A DNA stretch of 24,675 nt from JAQGHR01 sp031411935 (GCA_031411935.1 JANOBY010000588.1:1-24675), one strand, 5' to 3'; counted from the stretch's first letter, positions 7,601 through 15,879 are shown. Numbers and translations: made by a program. The notes: generated from the sequence alone by a model not told the origin.

Positions 7601-7627
7601 GTCGTGCGGGTTTGAAGTCGGTCATCC

Positions 7628-8338
7628 TCAGTCGTGGAACCGAGTGTCCTGGATGTTGTCGCCGGGAGCATGATCGACGAAGTGCCAGGAGAGCTGGTCG
7701 TTCACGACCTTCAGGAACTTGTTCTTGAAGGTGGACTTGCTCACGCCCGACTCGCGAGAGATCCCGCCCGTGACGGGGAACTCCACGTCGAGGTCGCCCT
7801 CGTGGATGATCTCCGACTCCTTCGGCTTGTCGGTGATGTCTCGGTCGCGATCATCCTTGGGATACTGCATCTCGATCACGCGGATGTGGATGTTCGACTT
7901 GCCCTGGTACATATCCAGGTCGATCGGGTTCTGGATCTGGAACCGCTGGATCTCGAGGAAGATCACGATGTCCGCGTCGAACGCCGTGGCCGCCTCCGAG
8001 GGGTCGGTGAGGGTGGGCTTGCTCCTCTGCCAGTCGGTTACCTTCTGCGGGTCGACGACCTCGATCTTCTTGATGCTCTTGCGCAGGGTCTTGACCAGAT
8101 CGAGCGTGATGTCGCGGTCGACCGTCACGTACTCGTTCTGCGTGCCGGCCACGGCCGAGGTCAGGACCACGACCTTCTTGCCCTTGAGCGGCGGGCAGGG
8201 CGGCGGGATCTTGGGGTCGAAGGGCTGGAGGAAGAAGACCGCCTGGCGAGGGTCGCACCCGGACAGGGCCATCGCCCCAACAACGAGCAACATCCCGAGC
8301 GCGGCGGTGGGCATCCATGAGAGCGGCCGAGGGGTCAT
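7628..8338 (-). CDS. Lipoprotein of unknown function
   Basis: A 236-residue protein with a lipoprotein signal: a hydrophobic core followed by the lipobox ALSGC, acylated cysteine at residue 28. The body has KGKKVVVLTSAV (a strand), a stretch with DRDITLDLVKTLRKSIKKIE, then FDADIVIFLEIQRFQIQNP. This arrangement resembles outer-membrane-associated lipoproteins that look for periplasmic partners, but I do not recognise a named family; similar lipoproteins are, as I recall, found mainly in planctomycetes. The ATG at 8338 is preceded by GGGAGGG at good spacing. It starts 19 bases after the DUF2752 gene, so both are probably one operon ending at the hairpin downstream. Confidence 0.82.
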   Translation of the reverse strand: MTPRPLSWMPTAALGMLLVVGAMALSGCDPRQAVFFLQPFDPKIPPPCPPLKGKKVVVLTSAVAGTQNEYVTVDRDITLDLVKTLRKSIKKIEVVDPQKVTDWQRSKPTLTDPSEAATAFDADIVIFLEIQRFQIQNPIDLDMYQGKSNIHIRVIEMQYPKDDRDRDITDKPKESEIIHEGDLDVEFPVTGGISRESGVSKSTFKNKFLKVVNDQLSWHFVDHAPGDNIQDTRFHD

Positions 8339-8357
8339 CCGTAACCCTCCCAGAAAT

Positions 8358-8816
8358 TTAAGGAAAGAAGCGGGGAAGCCGCAGCGCCCAGGTGACCAGG
8401 GCCAGCGCCACGCCGGCGAGCACCACGCTCACCAGCGGCCCTTCCGCCGACCGGAAAGGCCAGGTCCGCCCCGATACCGAGGCGAACACCATCCAGGGGA
8501 CCAGAAAGAAGCAGGTCGAGGCGATCACCACGCCCGCGGGGTTCGCTCGCCACCCCGGGACCATCCGGCCCCGGACCGCCCACGAGAACGCCGTGGTCAT
8601 CCCGCATGCCGGGCAAGGCTGGCCCGACAGCTCACGGAAGGCGCACGGCCCGAGCCCGAGCTGGCTATGCGTCCCATAGCCGCGAGGATCCGGACGAAGC
8701 CTCGCCGCGATCCCGAGCACCACGATCAACCCCAGCGCCAGCAACGCCAGCACCAGTCGCGATCGCGGACCGAGACGAGGAGGCCCAACGCGTTCCGAAG
8801 AGTAAGGGGGATTCAC
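8358..8816 (-). CDS. DUF2752 family membrane protein
   Basis: A 152-residue protein with hydrophobic segments near residues 20-39, 92-112 and 127-147. Between the first two lies the family signature, GQPCPACGMTTAF, with a Cys pair at 68 and 71. DUF2752 proteins have no established biochemical role; the CPxCG motif suggests metal or thiol chemistry at the membrane face. The start is a GTG at 8816, no ATG being available in a sensible position. A good promoter-like pair is found immediately upstream. It is the first gene of a two-gene unit with the downstream lipoprotein. Confidence 0.85.
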   Translation of the reverse strand: MNPPYSSERVGPPRLGPRSRLVLALLALGLIVVLGIAARLRPDPRGYGTHSQLGLGPCAFRELSGQPCPACGMTTAFSWAVRGRMVPGWRANPAGVVIASTCFFLVPWMVFASVSGRTWPFRSAEGPLVSVVLAGVALALVTWALRLPRFFP

Positions 8817-8839
8817 GGAGGCTCCCGAGGCCAGAAACG

Positions 8840-8863
8840 GCCCGGATCCCGAGGTGTCCGGGC
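8840..8863 (-). terminator. Hairpin after the acyltransferase gene
   Basis: A perfect 7-base-pair stem (GCCCGGA/TCCGGGC) with a 10-base loop, followed on the minus strand by CGTTTCTGG. It lies 31 bases after the acyltransferase stop and could end the dapF-acyltransferase transcript. It sits directly downstream of the predicted -10 of the next unit, so it may instead be a 5'-leader hairpin of the DUF2752 mRNA. Confidence 0.4.
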
Positions 8864-8892
8864 ACCATAGTCTCTCTCCGAGAATCCGGCAA
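8864..8892 (-). promoter_or_regulatory. Candidate promoter of the DUF2752-lipoprotein unit
   Basis: On the minus strand TTGCCG (8892-8887) and TATGGT (8869-8864) are separated by exactly 17 bases, a sigma70-like layout. The pair begins three bases after the acyltransferase stop codon and lies 48 bases before the DUF2752 GTG. It is a pattern match without experimental support. Confidence 0.5.
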
Positions 8893-8894
8893 GG

Positions 8895-9584
8895 TCAACT
8901 GGGAGCCTTCCGCCCAGGCGCGAACTCCGCGGCCCACAACTCGGCCTCTGCCGTGGCCGCGAGCATCCTCCGCTCGACCTCGGCGCGGGCTTCCTCGATC
9001 TGTTCGCGGGTCGCGTCGCGGGGGACCGTCACGGCCTCGGGCACCACGCAGGTGGCGTGGCCGAACGGCCTGGGGATCGCGAACCGATCCCAGCTGTTGG
9101 CCCTCCAGGGGTTCGAGAACGCCATGCCCGCCCCCACGATCGGCAGCCCCGTTCGGCTGGCCAGGTAGGCCAGCCCCTGATGGACGTGGCGGCGAGGGCC
9201 CTTGGGGCCGTCGGGCGTGACGCAGAGGTGCCCCTGGTCCACCCTGTGCGTCATCTCGCGAAGGGCGCGGGCCCCTCCTCGCGTGGTGGAACCCCGCACC
9301 ACGCCGAATCCCAGACGCTTCACGACCTGCGTGATCAGCTCGCCGTCGCGATGCTCGCTGATCAGGATCTGCATCTCCGGCCACGCCCAGAAATAGGCGG
9401 GGAAGAGCATGACCTCGTGATAGAACGCGTAGAGATAACGCTCCTTCGTCCGCCTGGCCACCTCGGGGTTGACCCGAGGGTCGGCATAGCGGAAGTGGAA
9501 CTTCGTGGTCCCGACCAGCCGCCGGATGAGCCACGCGCCCGACACCCCGACGGCGCGAACCAGCGCCGGATGCTGAATCTTCAC
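8895..9584 (-). CDS. DUF374 / lysophospholipid acyltransferase family protein
   Basis: A 229-residue protein related to LpxL/PlsC-like acyltransferases of the DUF374 branch. YHEVMLFPAYFW carries the His of the usual HX4-like catalytic block; LISEHRDGELITQVVKRLGF, the glycine-arginine motif VVRGSTTRGGARALREM, the VTPDGPKGPRRHVHQG signature and NSWDRFAIPRPF follow in family order. It probably acylates a lipid or lipid-A-like precursor at the inner membrane; the acceptor is unknown. I chose the GTG at 9584, preceded by GGGAGG at 8 bases' spacing, where homology begins; a longer open frame to 9866 overlaps dapF and is arginine-rich noise. It follows dapF by 104 bases on the same strand. Confidence 0.88.
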   Translation of the reverse strand: MKIQHPALVRAVGVSGAWLIRRLVGTTKFHFRYADPRVNPEVARRTKERYLYAFYHEVMLFPAYFWAWPEMQILISEHRDGELITQVVKRLGFGVVRGSTTRGGARALREMTHRVDQGHLCVTPDGPKGPRRHVHQGLAYLASRTGLPIVGAGMAFSNPWRANSWDRFAIPRPFGHATCVVPEAVTVPRDATREQIEEARAEVERRMLAATAEAELWAAEFAPGRKAPS

Positions 9585-9688
9585 CGGATTGACCTCCCTG
9601 TCCCTCCGAACCGAGCGCCGGAAGATTACGCGATCCGGCGAGATCGGGCCAGACGGGTTGCCCCTCGGCCCAAAATCTCGGCCTCGTC

Positions 9689-10534
9689 TTACCCGTCCCA
9701 TTCGCCCGAGAACACCTCGGTGGCCGGCCCGGTCATGAACACGGGATGGCCTACGCCGGCCCATTCCAGCTCCAGGTCCCCGCCCGGCAGGTGGGCAAGA
9801 ATTTTGTCCTCTGTGAACCCCGTCAGGACACCCGCGACGCAGACCGCGCAGGCCCCGGTCCCGCACGCCAGGGTGATCCCGGACCCACGCTCCCAGGTCC
9901 TCATCCTGACTTCGTCGGGCGCCAGGACCTGGACGAAATGTGCGTTCACCCTCCGCGGGAACGCCTCGTGCTTCTCAAACAACGGGCCCAAAACGTCCAG
10001 CAGCACGCCGTCGACGTCAGGAACGTAAACGACAGCGTGTGGATTACCCATGGAGACCGCGGTCGCTGAATAAGACGCGGAATTGGGACTTCCCACGCGG
10101 ATAGGAACTTCTATCGGAGGATTGCCCGGCAGGGACGTGGGGATCTCGACGCCCTGGAGGATCGGCTCGCCCATGTTCACCCGAACCCGACGGGCCTTTC
10201 CGCCCTCGACCTCCAGGTCCAGGGTCAGGACCCCGCGGCCGGTCTCGATCGTGATCCGCTCCTTGGGCGCGATCCCGTGATCGTACACGTATTTGGCCAC
10301 GCAGCGGACGCCGTTGCCGCACATCTCGGACTCGGATCCATCGGCGTTGAACATCCGCATTCGGGCATCGGCCCGTTCGGAAGGCGCGATCAGGATCAGG
10401 CCGTCCGAGCCCACGCCGAAGTGGCGGTCGCTGATCGACCGGGCCACGTCGGCCACCTCGCCCGCGAGCTTTTCCCGGAACAGGTTCACGTAAACGTAAT
10501 CGTTGCCCAGTCCGTGCATCTTCGTGAACTTCAT
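9689..10534 (-). CDS. dapF: Diaminopimelate epimerase
   Basis: This 281-residue cytoplasmic enzyme interconverts LL- and meso-diaminopimelate, the last step before lysine and the cross-linking residue of peptidoglycan. Both catalytic cysteines are present: C72 in MCGNGVRC and C224 in LACGTGAC, acting as the two acid/base partners on opposite faces of the substrate. The N-terminal FTKMHGLGNDYVYV is also diagnostic. Length is normal. GAGGAC precedes the ATG at 10534. Its presence fits a planctomycete with a peptidoglycan wall. It is transcribed away from the site-2 protease gene. Confidence 0.97.
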   Translation of the reverse strand: MKFTKMHGLGNDYVYVNLFREKLAGEVADVARSISDRHFGVGSDGLILIAPSERADARMRMFNADGSESEMCGNGVRCVAKYVYDHGIAPKERITIETGRGVLTLDLEVEGGKARRVRVNMGEPILQGVEIPTSLPGNPPIEVPIRVGSPNSASYSATAVSMGNPHAVVYVPDVDGVLLDVLGPLFEKHEAFPRRVNAHFVQVLAPDEVRMRTWERGSGITLACGTGACAVCVAGVLTGFTEDKILAHLPGGDLELEWAGVGHPVFMTGPATEVFSGEWDG

Positions 10535-10613
10535 CGCGTTCGCGTCCTCAAGTCACCGGGTCGTGAACCGGGTCCGTGTCGATGGGAACCTTGCCCTGCG
10601 CGGGAGTCCCCGC

Positions 10614-10642
10614 TTGCCGGAACTCGCTCGGGCACCTAGTCT
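10614..10642 (+). promoter_or_regulatory. Candidate divergent promoter of dapF and the site-2 protease gene
   Basis: On the plus strand TTGCCG (10614-10619) and TAGTCT (10637-10642) are separated by 17 bases, 44 bases before the protease ATG. The -10 block TAGTCTA also reads TAGACT on the minus strand, so the same few bases could serve the divergent dapF promoter about 105 bases from its ATG. The minus-strand -35 (CCGCAA) is weak. Confidence 0.42.
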
Positions 10643-10686
10643 AAAGTATTCCGGGTCCTTTTGCGGAAGTTTCTCCGAGGTGCTGC

Positions 10687-11412
10687 ATGCTGAGTATGCC
10701 CGCCCCCACCCCATTCGACCTGAATTTTCGCGTGCTGGGGATTCCGGTGCGGGTCTCGCCCTGGTTCTGGCTGATCTCGGTCATGCTGTTCCCCTCGGCC
10801 GGCAAGGACCTGGGCATCACGCTCGTGTGGGTGTCGTGCGTGTTCGTGTCGATCCTCGTCCATGAACTCGGGCACGGGCTCACCGCGCAGAGTTTCGGCT
10901 ATCGTTCGGAGATCGCCCTCTACGGGATGGGGGGCCTGTGCGCCTCCGACGGCGAGCAGACGTTCTGGCAGAGGCTGGCGGTGATCTTCGCCGGCCCCGG
11001 GGCTGGGTTCGTGCTCTTCGGGCTCACGCTCGCCTTCGTGAAGTTCGGCCTGCCCTCCATCGGCCGGGAGATCTCGCCCTACGCCGTGCTCGCGATCGAG
11101 TTCCTGCTGACGATCAACCTGCTCTGGGGTCTCCTGAATCTCCTGCCGCTCTGGCCGCTCGACGGAGGGCAGATCCTGGGGACGCTCCTGGGCCGCGCCT
11201 CGCCCCGGAACGGCCGACGCTGGACCCACGTGGCCGGCCTGGTGCTTGCCGGTTCGCTCGGGGCCTGGCGTCTGTCGGTGAACGACCTCTACCGGGGGCT
11301 GTTTTGCGGTTACCTGGCTTTCCTGAACTACCAAATGCTCCAGGCCCTGCACCAGTCCTACCGTTCGAGCTATGATGTAGGTGAGGACGACGCCGACTGG
11401 TGGAAGCGCTAA
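10687..11412 (+). CDS. Site-2 protease (M50) family membrane metalloprotease
   Basis: A 241-residue polytopic membrane protein of the M50/S2P group. The zinc-binding HELGH motif is at 59-63 in SILVHELGHGLTAQSF, and the second zinc-ligand region is NLLPLWPLDGGQ at 151-162, with the aspartate at 159. At least four hydrophobic segments flank these sites. Such enzymes cut membrane-spanning segments of regulatory proteins, for example anti-sigma factors; the short form without PDZ or CBS domains seen here is common in many bacteria, and its substrate is unknown. The first ATG is used; one at 10696 is equally possible. The next gene begins 22 bases downstream. Confidence 0.93.
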   Translation: MLSMPAPTPFDLNFRVLGIPVRVSPWFWLISVMLFPSAGKDLGITLVWVSCVFVSILVHELGHGLTAQSFGYRSEIALYGMGGLCASDGEQTFWQRLAVIFAGPGAGFVLFGLTLAFVKFGLPSIGREISPYAVLAIEFLLTINLLWGLLNLLPLWPLDGGQILGTLLGRASPRNGRRWTHVAGLVLAGSLGAWRLSVNDLYRGLFCGYLAFLNYQMLQALHQSYRSSYDVGEDDADWWKR

Positions 11413-11434
11413 CCTGGGGCCGGGTTGTGTCGTG

Positions 11435-11731
11435 ATGGGAAGCTGGACCCGCAGTCTGGATGGGGCAGCCTGGTGGCTTTCAGGCCTGTTCGACCGTTCG
11501 GATCTGTCGATCCGGTATCGTCCGGGATCTCCGGTGCGGGTCCGCGGGACGGTGCCTCGCGCCCAGGCCGCGGCGATCTCGGCCTATCTTGTTCACGACT
11601 GGAAATCCCGCACGCCCGCGACGATCAAGGGCACGCGGGCCGGCGGGGTCTGGCGGGTCAGGATCTCCGGCGGGCCCTCGCGTGCGGAGGCCCAGCGGCT
11701 CCGCAACTTCCTGATCGAAGAGTTGCGCTGA
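11435..11731 (+). CDS. Small protein of unknown function, possibly SPOR-like fold
   Basis: A 98-residue product that I do not recognise as a named family. The C-terminal two thirds read as beta-alpha-beta-beta-alpha: SPVRVRGTVPRAQAAAISAYL, then a strand, then VWRVRISGGPSRAEAQRLRNFL. The last piece resembles the strand-then-helix of SPOR peptidoglycan-binding domains, but that is only a visual likeness. There is no clear signal peptide. Codon third positions are strongly GC-rich in the second half, supporting coding. The ATG at 11435 is preceded in frame by a GTG (11432) and no good ribosome-binding site. It lies 22 bases after the site-2 protease and probably shares its transcript. Confidence 0.6.
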   Translation: MGSWTRSLDGAAWWLSGLFDRSDLSIRYRPGSPVRVRGTVPRAQAAAISAYLVHDWKSRTPATIKGTRAGGVWRVRISGGPSRAEAQRLRNFLIEELR

Positions 11732-11789
11732 AAACCCTCGCGGCATTCGGGAAACGTGGGGCGGCTAGGCTCTTCCCTTCGCCCGCGCC

Positions 11790-11817
11790 TTGGACAAGAA
11801 TGCAAGTCGGGTAGACG
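11790..11817 (+). promoter_or_regulatory. Candidate lon promoter
   Basis: TTGGAC (11790-11795) and TAGACG (11812-11817) are 16 bases apart and 62 bases before the lon ATG. No CIRCE or heat-shock sigma-type element was recognised. It is a weak match. Confidence 0.28.
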
Positions 11818-11878
11818 GCGAACGGACCGGATCAGCCCGAGAGATCGAAGCCCGTCGGATTGCGAAACGACTACGTAC

Positions 11879-14391
11879 ATGAGCAAGAAAAAAGCCGGTC
11901 CCTCTCCTGCCCTCCCGGCTACCGAAGCCCCCCCGTCCTCCAATGGCCGCTCCCTCGTGGTCGCCGATCGTCCGGTGGTGCCGCCGATCCCGAGGCGAGT
12001 GCCTCTTCTGGCGTTGCGCAGCGACGTGGTGTTCCCGCAGACGGTGGTCCCCCTGGTGGTGGGGCGGGCCTCGGGGATCAAGCTGGTCGATGAGATCATG
12101 CTGGGCGACAAGATCGTCGGCCTGATCGCGCAGAGGGACCCCGAGGTCGAAGAACCCACGGCCGCCGAGATGTACCCGATCCTGTGCGTGGGGTCGGTCC
12201 TGAAGATGCTCAAGTTCCCTGACGGGTCCACCCGCATCGTGGTCCAGGGCAATGCCCGCGCCCGTTTAATCAAGATCGAGAAGACCGAGCCGTACCCCAT
12301 CGCCTTGATCGAGCCCATGGAAGAGGCTTCGGACCCGGGGGTCGAGACGGACGCGTTGATGCATCACGTGAACGGGATGTTCAACCGCATGGTCGAGCAG
12401 TCGGGCCAGGTGCCCGAAGAGCTGCAAGTGGCCGCGATGAACACCCGGGAGCCCGGACGCCTGGCCGACCTGCTCGCCTCCAGCCTGCCCTTCCCCACCG
12501 AGGAGAAGCAGGAGGTCCTGGCCGAGGTCAACGTCCGCAAGAGGATCGAGATCCTCGGGCAATTCCTCACGCGACAGGTCGCCGTGATGGAGCTCGCCGG
12601 CAAGATCCAGGCCCAGGTCGGCTCGGAGATCTCCAAGGCTCAGCGCGACCATTTCCTCCGCCAGCAGATCAAGGCGATCCAGGAGGAACTTGGCGAGGGC
12701 GAAGGCGACAACCCGGAGGTCGACGAACTCTGGGAGCGGATCGAGAAGGCCAAGCCGCCCGAGGAGGCCAAGGCCGAGGCCCGTCGCGAGATGGAACGCC
12801 TGGCCGGCATGCACCCCAGCTCGGCCGAATACTCGATCGTCCGCACCTATCTGGACTGGCTCGCCACCCTGCCCTGGTCCAAGTCGAGCCGGGACCGGCT
12901 GGACCTGAAGCGCGCCAAGAAGATCCTCGACGCCGACCATTACGACCTGGAGAAGATCAAGGAGCGCATCCTTGAGTATCTCGCGGTCCGCAAGCTCAAG
13001 AAGGACATGAAGGGGCCGATCCTCTGCTTCGCAGGCCCCCCGGGCACGGGCAAGACCAGCCTGGGCAAGAGCATCGCCAAGGCCCTGGGGCGCGAGTTCA
13101 TCCGCGTGAGCCTGGGCGGGGTGCACGACGAGGCCGAGATCCGAGGCCACCGCCGCACCTATGTGGCCGCCATGCCGGGCCGCATCTTGCAGGGGATCCG
13201 CAAGTCGGGGATGAACAACCCGGTGTTCATGCTCGACGAGGTGGACAAGCTGGGCGCGGACTTCCGCGGGGATCCCTCGGCCGCGCTCCTGGAGGTGCTC
13301 GACCCCGAGCAGAACGGGTCGTTCCGGGACCATTACCTGGACGTGGACTTTGACCTCTCGAAGGTCATGTTCATCGCCACCGCGAACATGCTGGAGACGA
13401 TCCCCGCCCCCCTGCTCGACCGCATGGAAGTCCTGGAACTGCCGGGATATGCGGAAGAAGAAAAGATCCTGATCTCGCAGAAGTTCATCATCCCCAAGCA
13501 GCTCGAGGCGCACGGGCTCACGCCCAGGGACGTGCAGTTCACCGACGACGCGGTGCGTCGGGTGATCGCCGACTACACGCGAGAGGCCGGCCTGCGGAAC
13601 CTCGAGCGAGAGGTCGCCACGATCTGCCGCAAGATCGCCCGCAAGCATGCCGAGGGCACGAAGGCGGTGACCGTGGTCGACGCCCTGGATATCCCCAAGT
13701 CGCTCGGCCCACCGAAATACTTCCGCGAGGTGGCCGACCGAACGGGCACGCCCGGAGTGGCCACCGGCCTGGCCTGGACGCCGACCGGCGGCGAGATTCT
13801 GTTCATCGAAGCGACGGGGCTGCCAGGCAAGGGCGGGCTCACGCTCACGGGGCTCCTGGGCGAATCCATGCGCGAGTCGGCCCAGGCCGCGATGACCTAC
13901 ATGAGGAGCCACGCCGGGGCCCTGGGGCTCGATGCCGCCAAGGTGGCCAAGACCGACGTGCACGTGCACGTGCCGGCGGGCGCCGTGCCCAAGGACGGCC
14001 CCTCGGCGGGCGTGGCCATCTCCGCCGCCCTGCTGAGCCTCTTCCGCGACGAGGCCATCCATCAAAATCTGGCCATGACCGGCGAGGTCACGCTCACGGG
14101 CCGCGTCCTGCCCGTGGGGGGCGTCCGCGAGAAGATCCTCGCGGCCCGACGAGCGGGAATCAAGAAGGTCCTGATCCCCCACCACAACGAGAAGGACCTA
14201 TCGAGCTGCCCGCCGAGGTCAAGGCGGACCTCTCGTTCCATGTGGTCCAGACCCTGGACGACGTGGTGCCTCACCTGTTCCCGGGCAAGGGGCCCAAGGT
14301 CCTCCGCAAGCCCGCCGCGGTCCCCCCTCCGGTACCCTCCAAGGCCCAGCCCGCTGGCCCCAAGACGACCCGACGGACTCGGACGCTTTGA
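11879..14391 (+). CDS. lon: ATP-dependent protease Lon, C-terminal frameshift
   Basis: Lon degrades misfolded and regulatory proteins in the cytoplasm. From the ATG at 11879 the frame holds the LAN substrate-binding domain (PLLALRSDVVFPQTVVPL), a helical linker, the AAA+ module with Walker A GPPGTGKT at 386-393, Walker B-type VFMLDEVDKLG, and the protease domain with catalytic Ser709 (DGPSAGVA) and Lys752 (REKILAA). After codon 773 the frame is lost: it reads EKDLSSCPP where homologues read EKDL-x-ELPAEV. Inserting one base near 14199 restores IELPAEVKADLSFHVVQTLD to a TGA at 14391, giving 837 residues. As written, the frame runs unrelated to 14572 (897 residues). A sequencing deletion or a real mutation is possible; both catalytic residues precede it. 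There is no good ribosome-binding site. Confidence 0.93.
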
Positions 14392-14397
14392 GTCATA

Positions 14398-14491
14398 CGC
14401 TTCACGCAGGGACGCGGAGACTCTGAAATCCGGAGGATGCCCTCGGGATTCCCCTCTCTCTGCGTCCGCCGGGCGAACTCTGCGTGAAACG
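14398..14491. repeat. Imperfect inverted repeat downstream of lon
   Basis: The outer arms CGCTTCACGCAG (14398-14409) and CTGCGTGAAACG (14480-14491) pair in 11 of 12 positions. Inner parts GGACGCGGAGA and TCTCTCTGCGTCC pair further, with about 11 extra bases in the right arm, and the centre has a weaker inverted pair around ATCCGGAGG/CCCTCGGGAT. It begins seven bases after the restored lon stop. Strings of the form TTCACGCAGAG...CGCGGAGA are, as I recall, scattered between genes in many planctomycete genomes. Confidence 0.6.
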
Positions 14492-14505
14492 CATTGCCGG
14501 TTCGG

Positions 14506-14534
14506 TTGCACGCGACGCTCGTTACGCTTAGGAT
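14506..14534 (+). promoter_or_regulatory. Candidate promoter of the glycosyltransferase-transporter operon
   Basis: TTGCAC (14506-14511) and TAGGAT (14529-14534) are separated by exactly 17 bases, 63 bases before the first glycosyltransferase ATG and beyond the inverted repeat. The match to sigma70 hexamers is moderate. Confidence 0.38.
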
Positions 14535-14597
14535 GTCGCTCGACGAGCGGGACCGGCCTGGCTCCTCGGTGAATCGGACTCGCGAGCTCCTGTCACG

Positions 14598-15854
14598 ATG
14601 GCCCAGGATCCTCTCTCGCTGCTGTGCGTGGAGCCCTTCTTTCCGGGGAAGCTCGGGGCGATCGCCGACTGGCTGGTGCGCCGTCGGGGCTATCGCATCC
14701 ATTTCTTCTGCCATCAGGTCGATGCGCAGGAGATGTGGCCCGAGTCCGTGGGGCGTGGCCTCGACGTGATCACGTACAACGTGGGGGGCGTGGCCAAGGA
14801 GCCCTCGGTCCACTGGTCGCGCGGGCTGGAACGCGGCCTCTGCTACGCCTACGGGGCCTGGGAGGTCTTCGACCACCGACGCCTGAGGCCCATCGACGTG
14901 GTCCTCGGCCGATCGGGGGGCCTGGGCTCCACCCTGTTCGCCTCGGTGTCGTATCCGGGCATCCCTCGAATCAACATTTTTGATTACTATTATCGCCCCC
15001 ATCTTTATGATGTGACGGAAGACCGCGCGGGGGACCTCCCGCCCGAGTATTTTCTCTGGCGACGTTCCGCCAACGCGATGGACCTGCTCGACCTGGAGAA
15101 CGAGGTCACGCCGGTCGCCCCCACGCTCTGGCAGAGGAACCTCTATCCTCCCGAGTATCAGGATGACTTCACCGTCCTGTACGAAGGCGTCGATGCTCGC
15201 AAGTTCGTCCGGGCGTCAGAGCGGCCTCGCGAATGGATGGGCCGCGCCCTCCCGCCCGAGACGAAGGTTCTGACCTTCGTGGCCAGCTCGCCCGACTACC
15301 TCCGCGGGTTCGAGCGCTTCGTGGAGCTGGCCAATCGGCTCATGAGGGCTCGCCGCGACGTGGTGTTCGCGCTCGTCGGGGGAGGCCCGGTTTCGAGGAT
15401 GCTCGACATCCACTTTCATGGCCAGGACTATGTGAAGCACTGCCTGGAGCAAAATCCCCTTCACGACCCCTCGCGGTTCTGGAACCTGGGGGCATGCTCG
15501 CCGAAGGTCGTGTCCGACCTGCTGAGCTTCTCGGACCTTCACGTGTACCCGAGCCGACCCTATCCCGTGGCCAAGTCGGCGGTCGAGGCCATGAGCGCCG
15601 GCTCGGTGGTGCTGGCCTGGGACAGCGAGCCGGTCCGCGAGTTCGTCGAGCACGAGAAGACCGGGCTGATCGTGCCCGGCAACGACATGGACGCCGCCGA
15701 GGCGCTGGCCGTTTCCATGATCGACGACGCCGGGGCGAGGCGAAGGATCGGCCTCGCGGCGGCCGCGGTCGTCCGGGAGCGGTTCTCCCACGACGCGTGC
15801 CTCCCGAAGTTCGCCATGCTCTGCGATCGCCTTGCCGCCTCGAGCAAGACCTGA
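14598..15854 (+). CDS. Glycosyltransferase, GT4-like (first of a pair)
   Basis: A 418-residue cytoplasmic GT-B fold enzyme. The N-terminal half begins LSLLCVEPFFPGKLGAIADW, and contains GRSGGLGSTLF; the C-terminal nucleotide-sugar half has TVLYEGVDARKF, KVLTFVASSPDYLRGFERFV, DVVFALVGGG and SAVEAMSAGSVVLAWDSEPV. The second glutamate of the GT4 EX7E motif is present (VEAM) but the first position is tyrosine. The sugar donor and acceptor cannot be told. It shares layout and several segments with the next gene, suggesting an old duplication. It opens a five-gene unit and ends 25 bases before the next start. Confidence 0.85.
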   Translation: MAQDPLSLLCVEPFFPGKLGAIADWLVRRRGYRIHFFCHQVDAQEMWPESVGRGLDVITYNVGGVAKEPSVHWSRGLERGLCYAYGAWEVFDHRRLRPIDVVLGRSGGLGSTLFASVSYPGIPRINIFDYYYRPHLYDVTEDRAGDLPPEYFLWRRSANAMDLLDLENEVTPVAPTLWQRNLYPPEYQDDFTVLYEGVDARKFVRASERPREWMGRALPPETKVLTFVASSPDYLRGFERFVELANRLMRARRDVVFALVGGGPVSRMLDIHFHGQDYVKHCLEQNPLHDPSRFWNLGACSPKVVSDLLSFSDLHVYPSRPYPVAKSAVEAMSAGSVVLAWDSEPVREFVEHEKTGLIVPGNDMDAAEALAVSMIDDAGARRRIGLAAAAVVRERFSHDACLPKFAMLCDRLAASSKT

Positions 15855-15879
15855 CCCGACCGGCTGGGGCCTTTTCGCC

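Noticed and set aside
9585..9866. A 94-residue extension of the acyltransferase
   Set aside because: It overlaps dapF and is arginine-rich; a strong GGGAGG site marks the GTG at 9584.
12266..14185. A 639-residue open frame antisense to lon
   Set aside because: Lon motifs on the other strand are unmistakable; this frame has no recognisable domain and biased composition.
14392..14572. The tail of the unshifted lon frame as a true extension
   Set aside because: It crosses the inverted repeat and has no similarity to Lon; the neighbouring frame holds the conserved ending.
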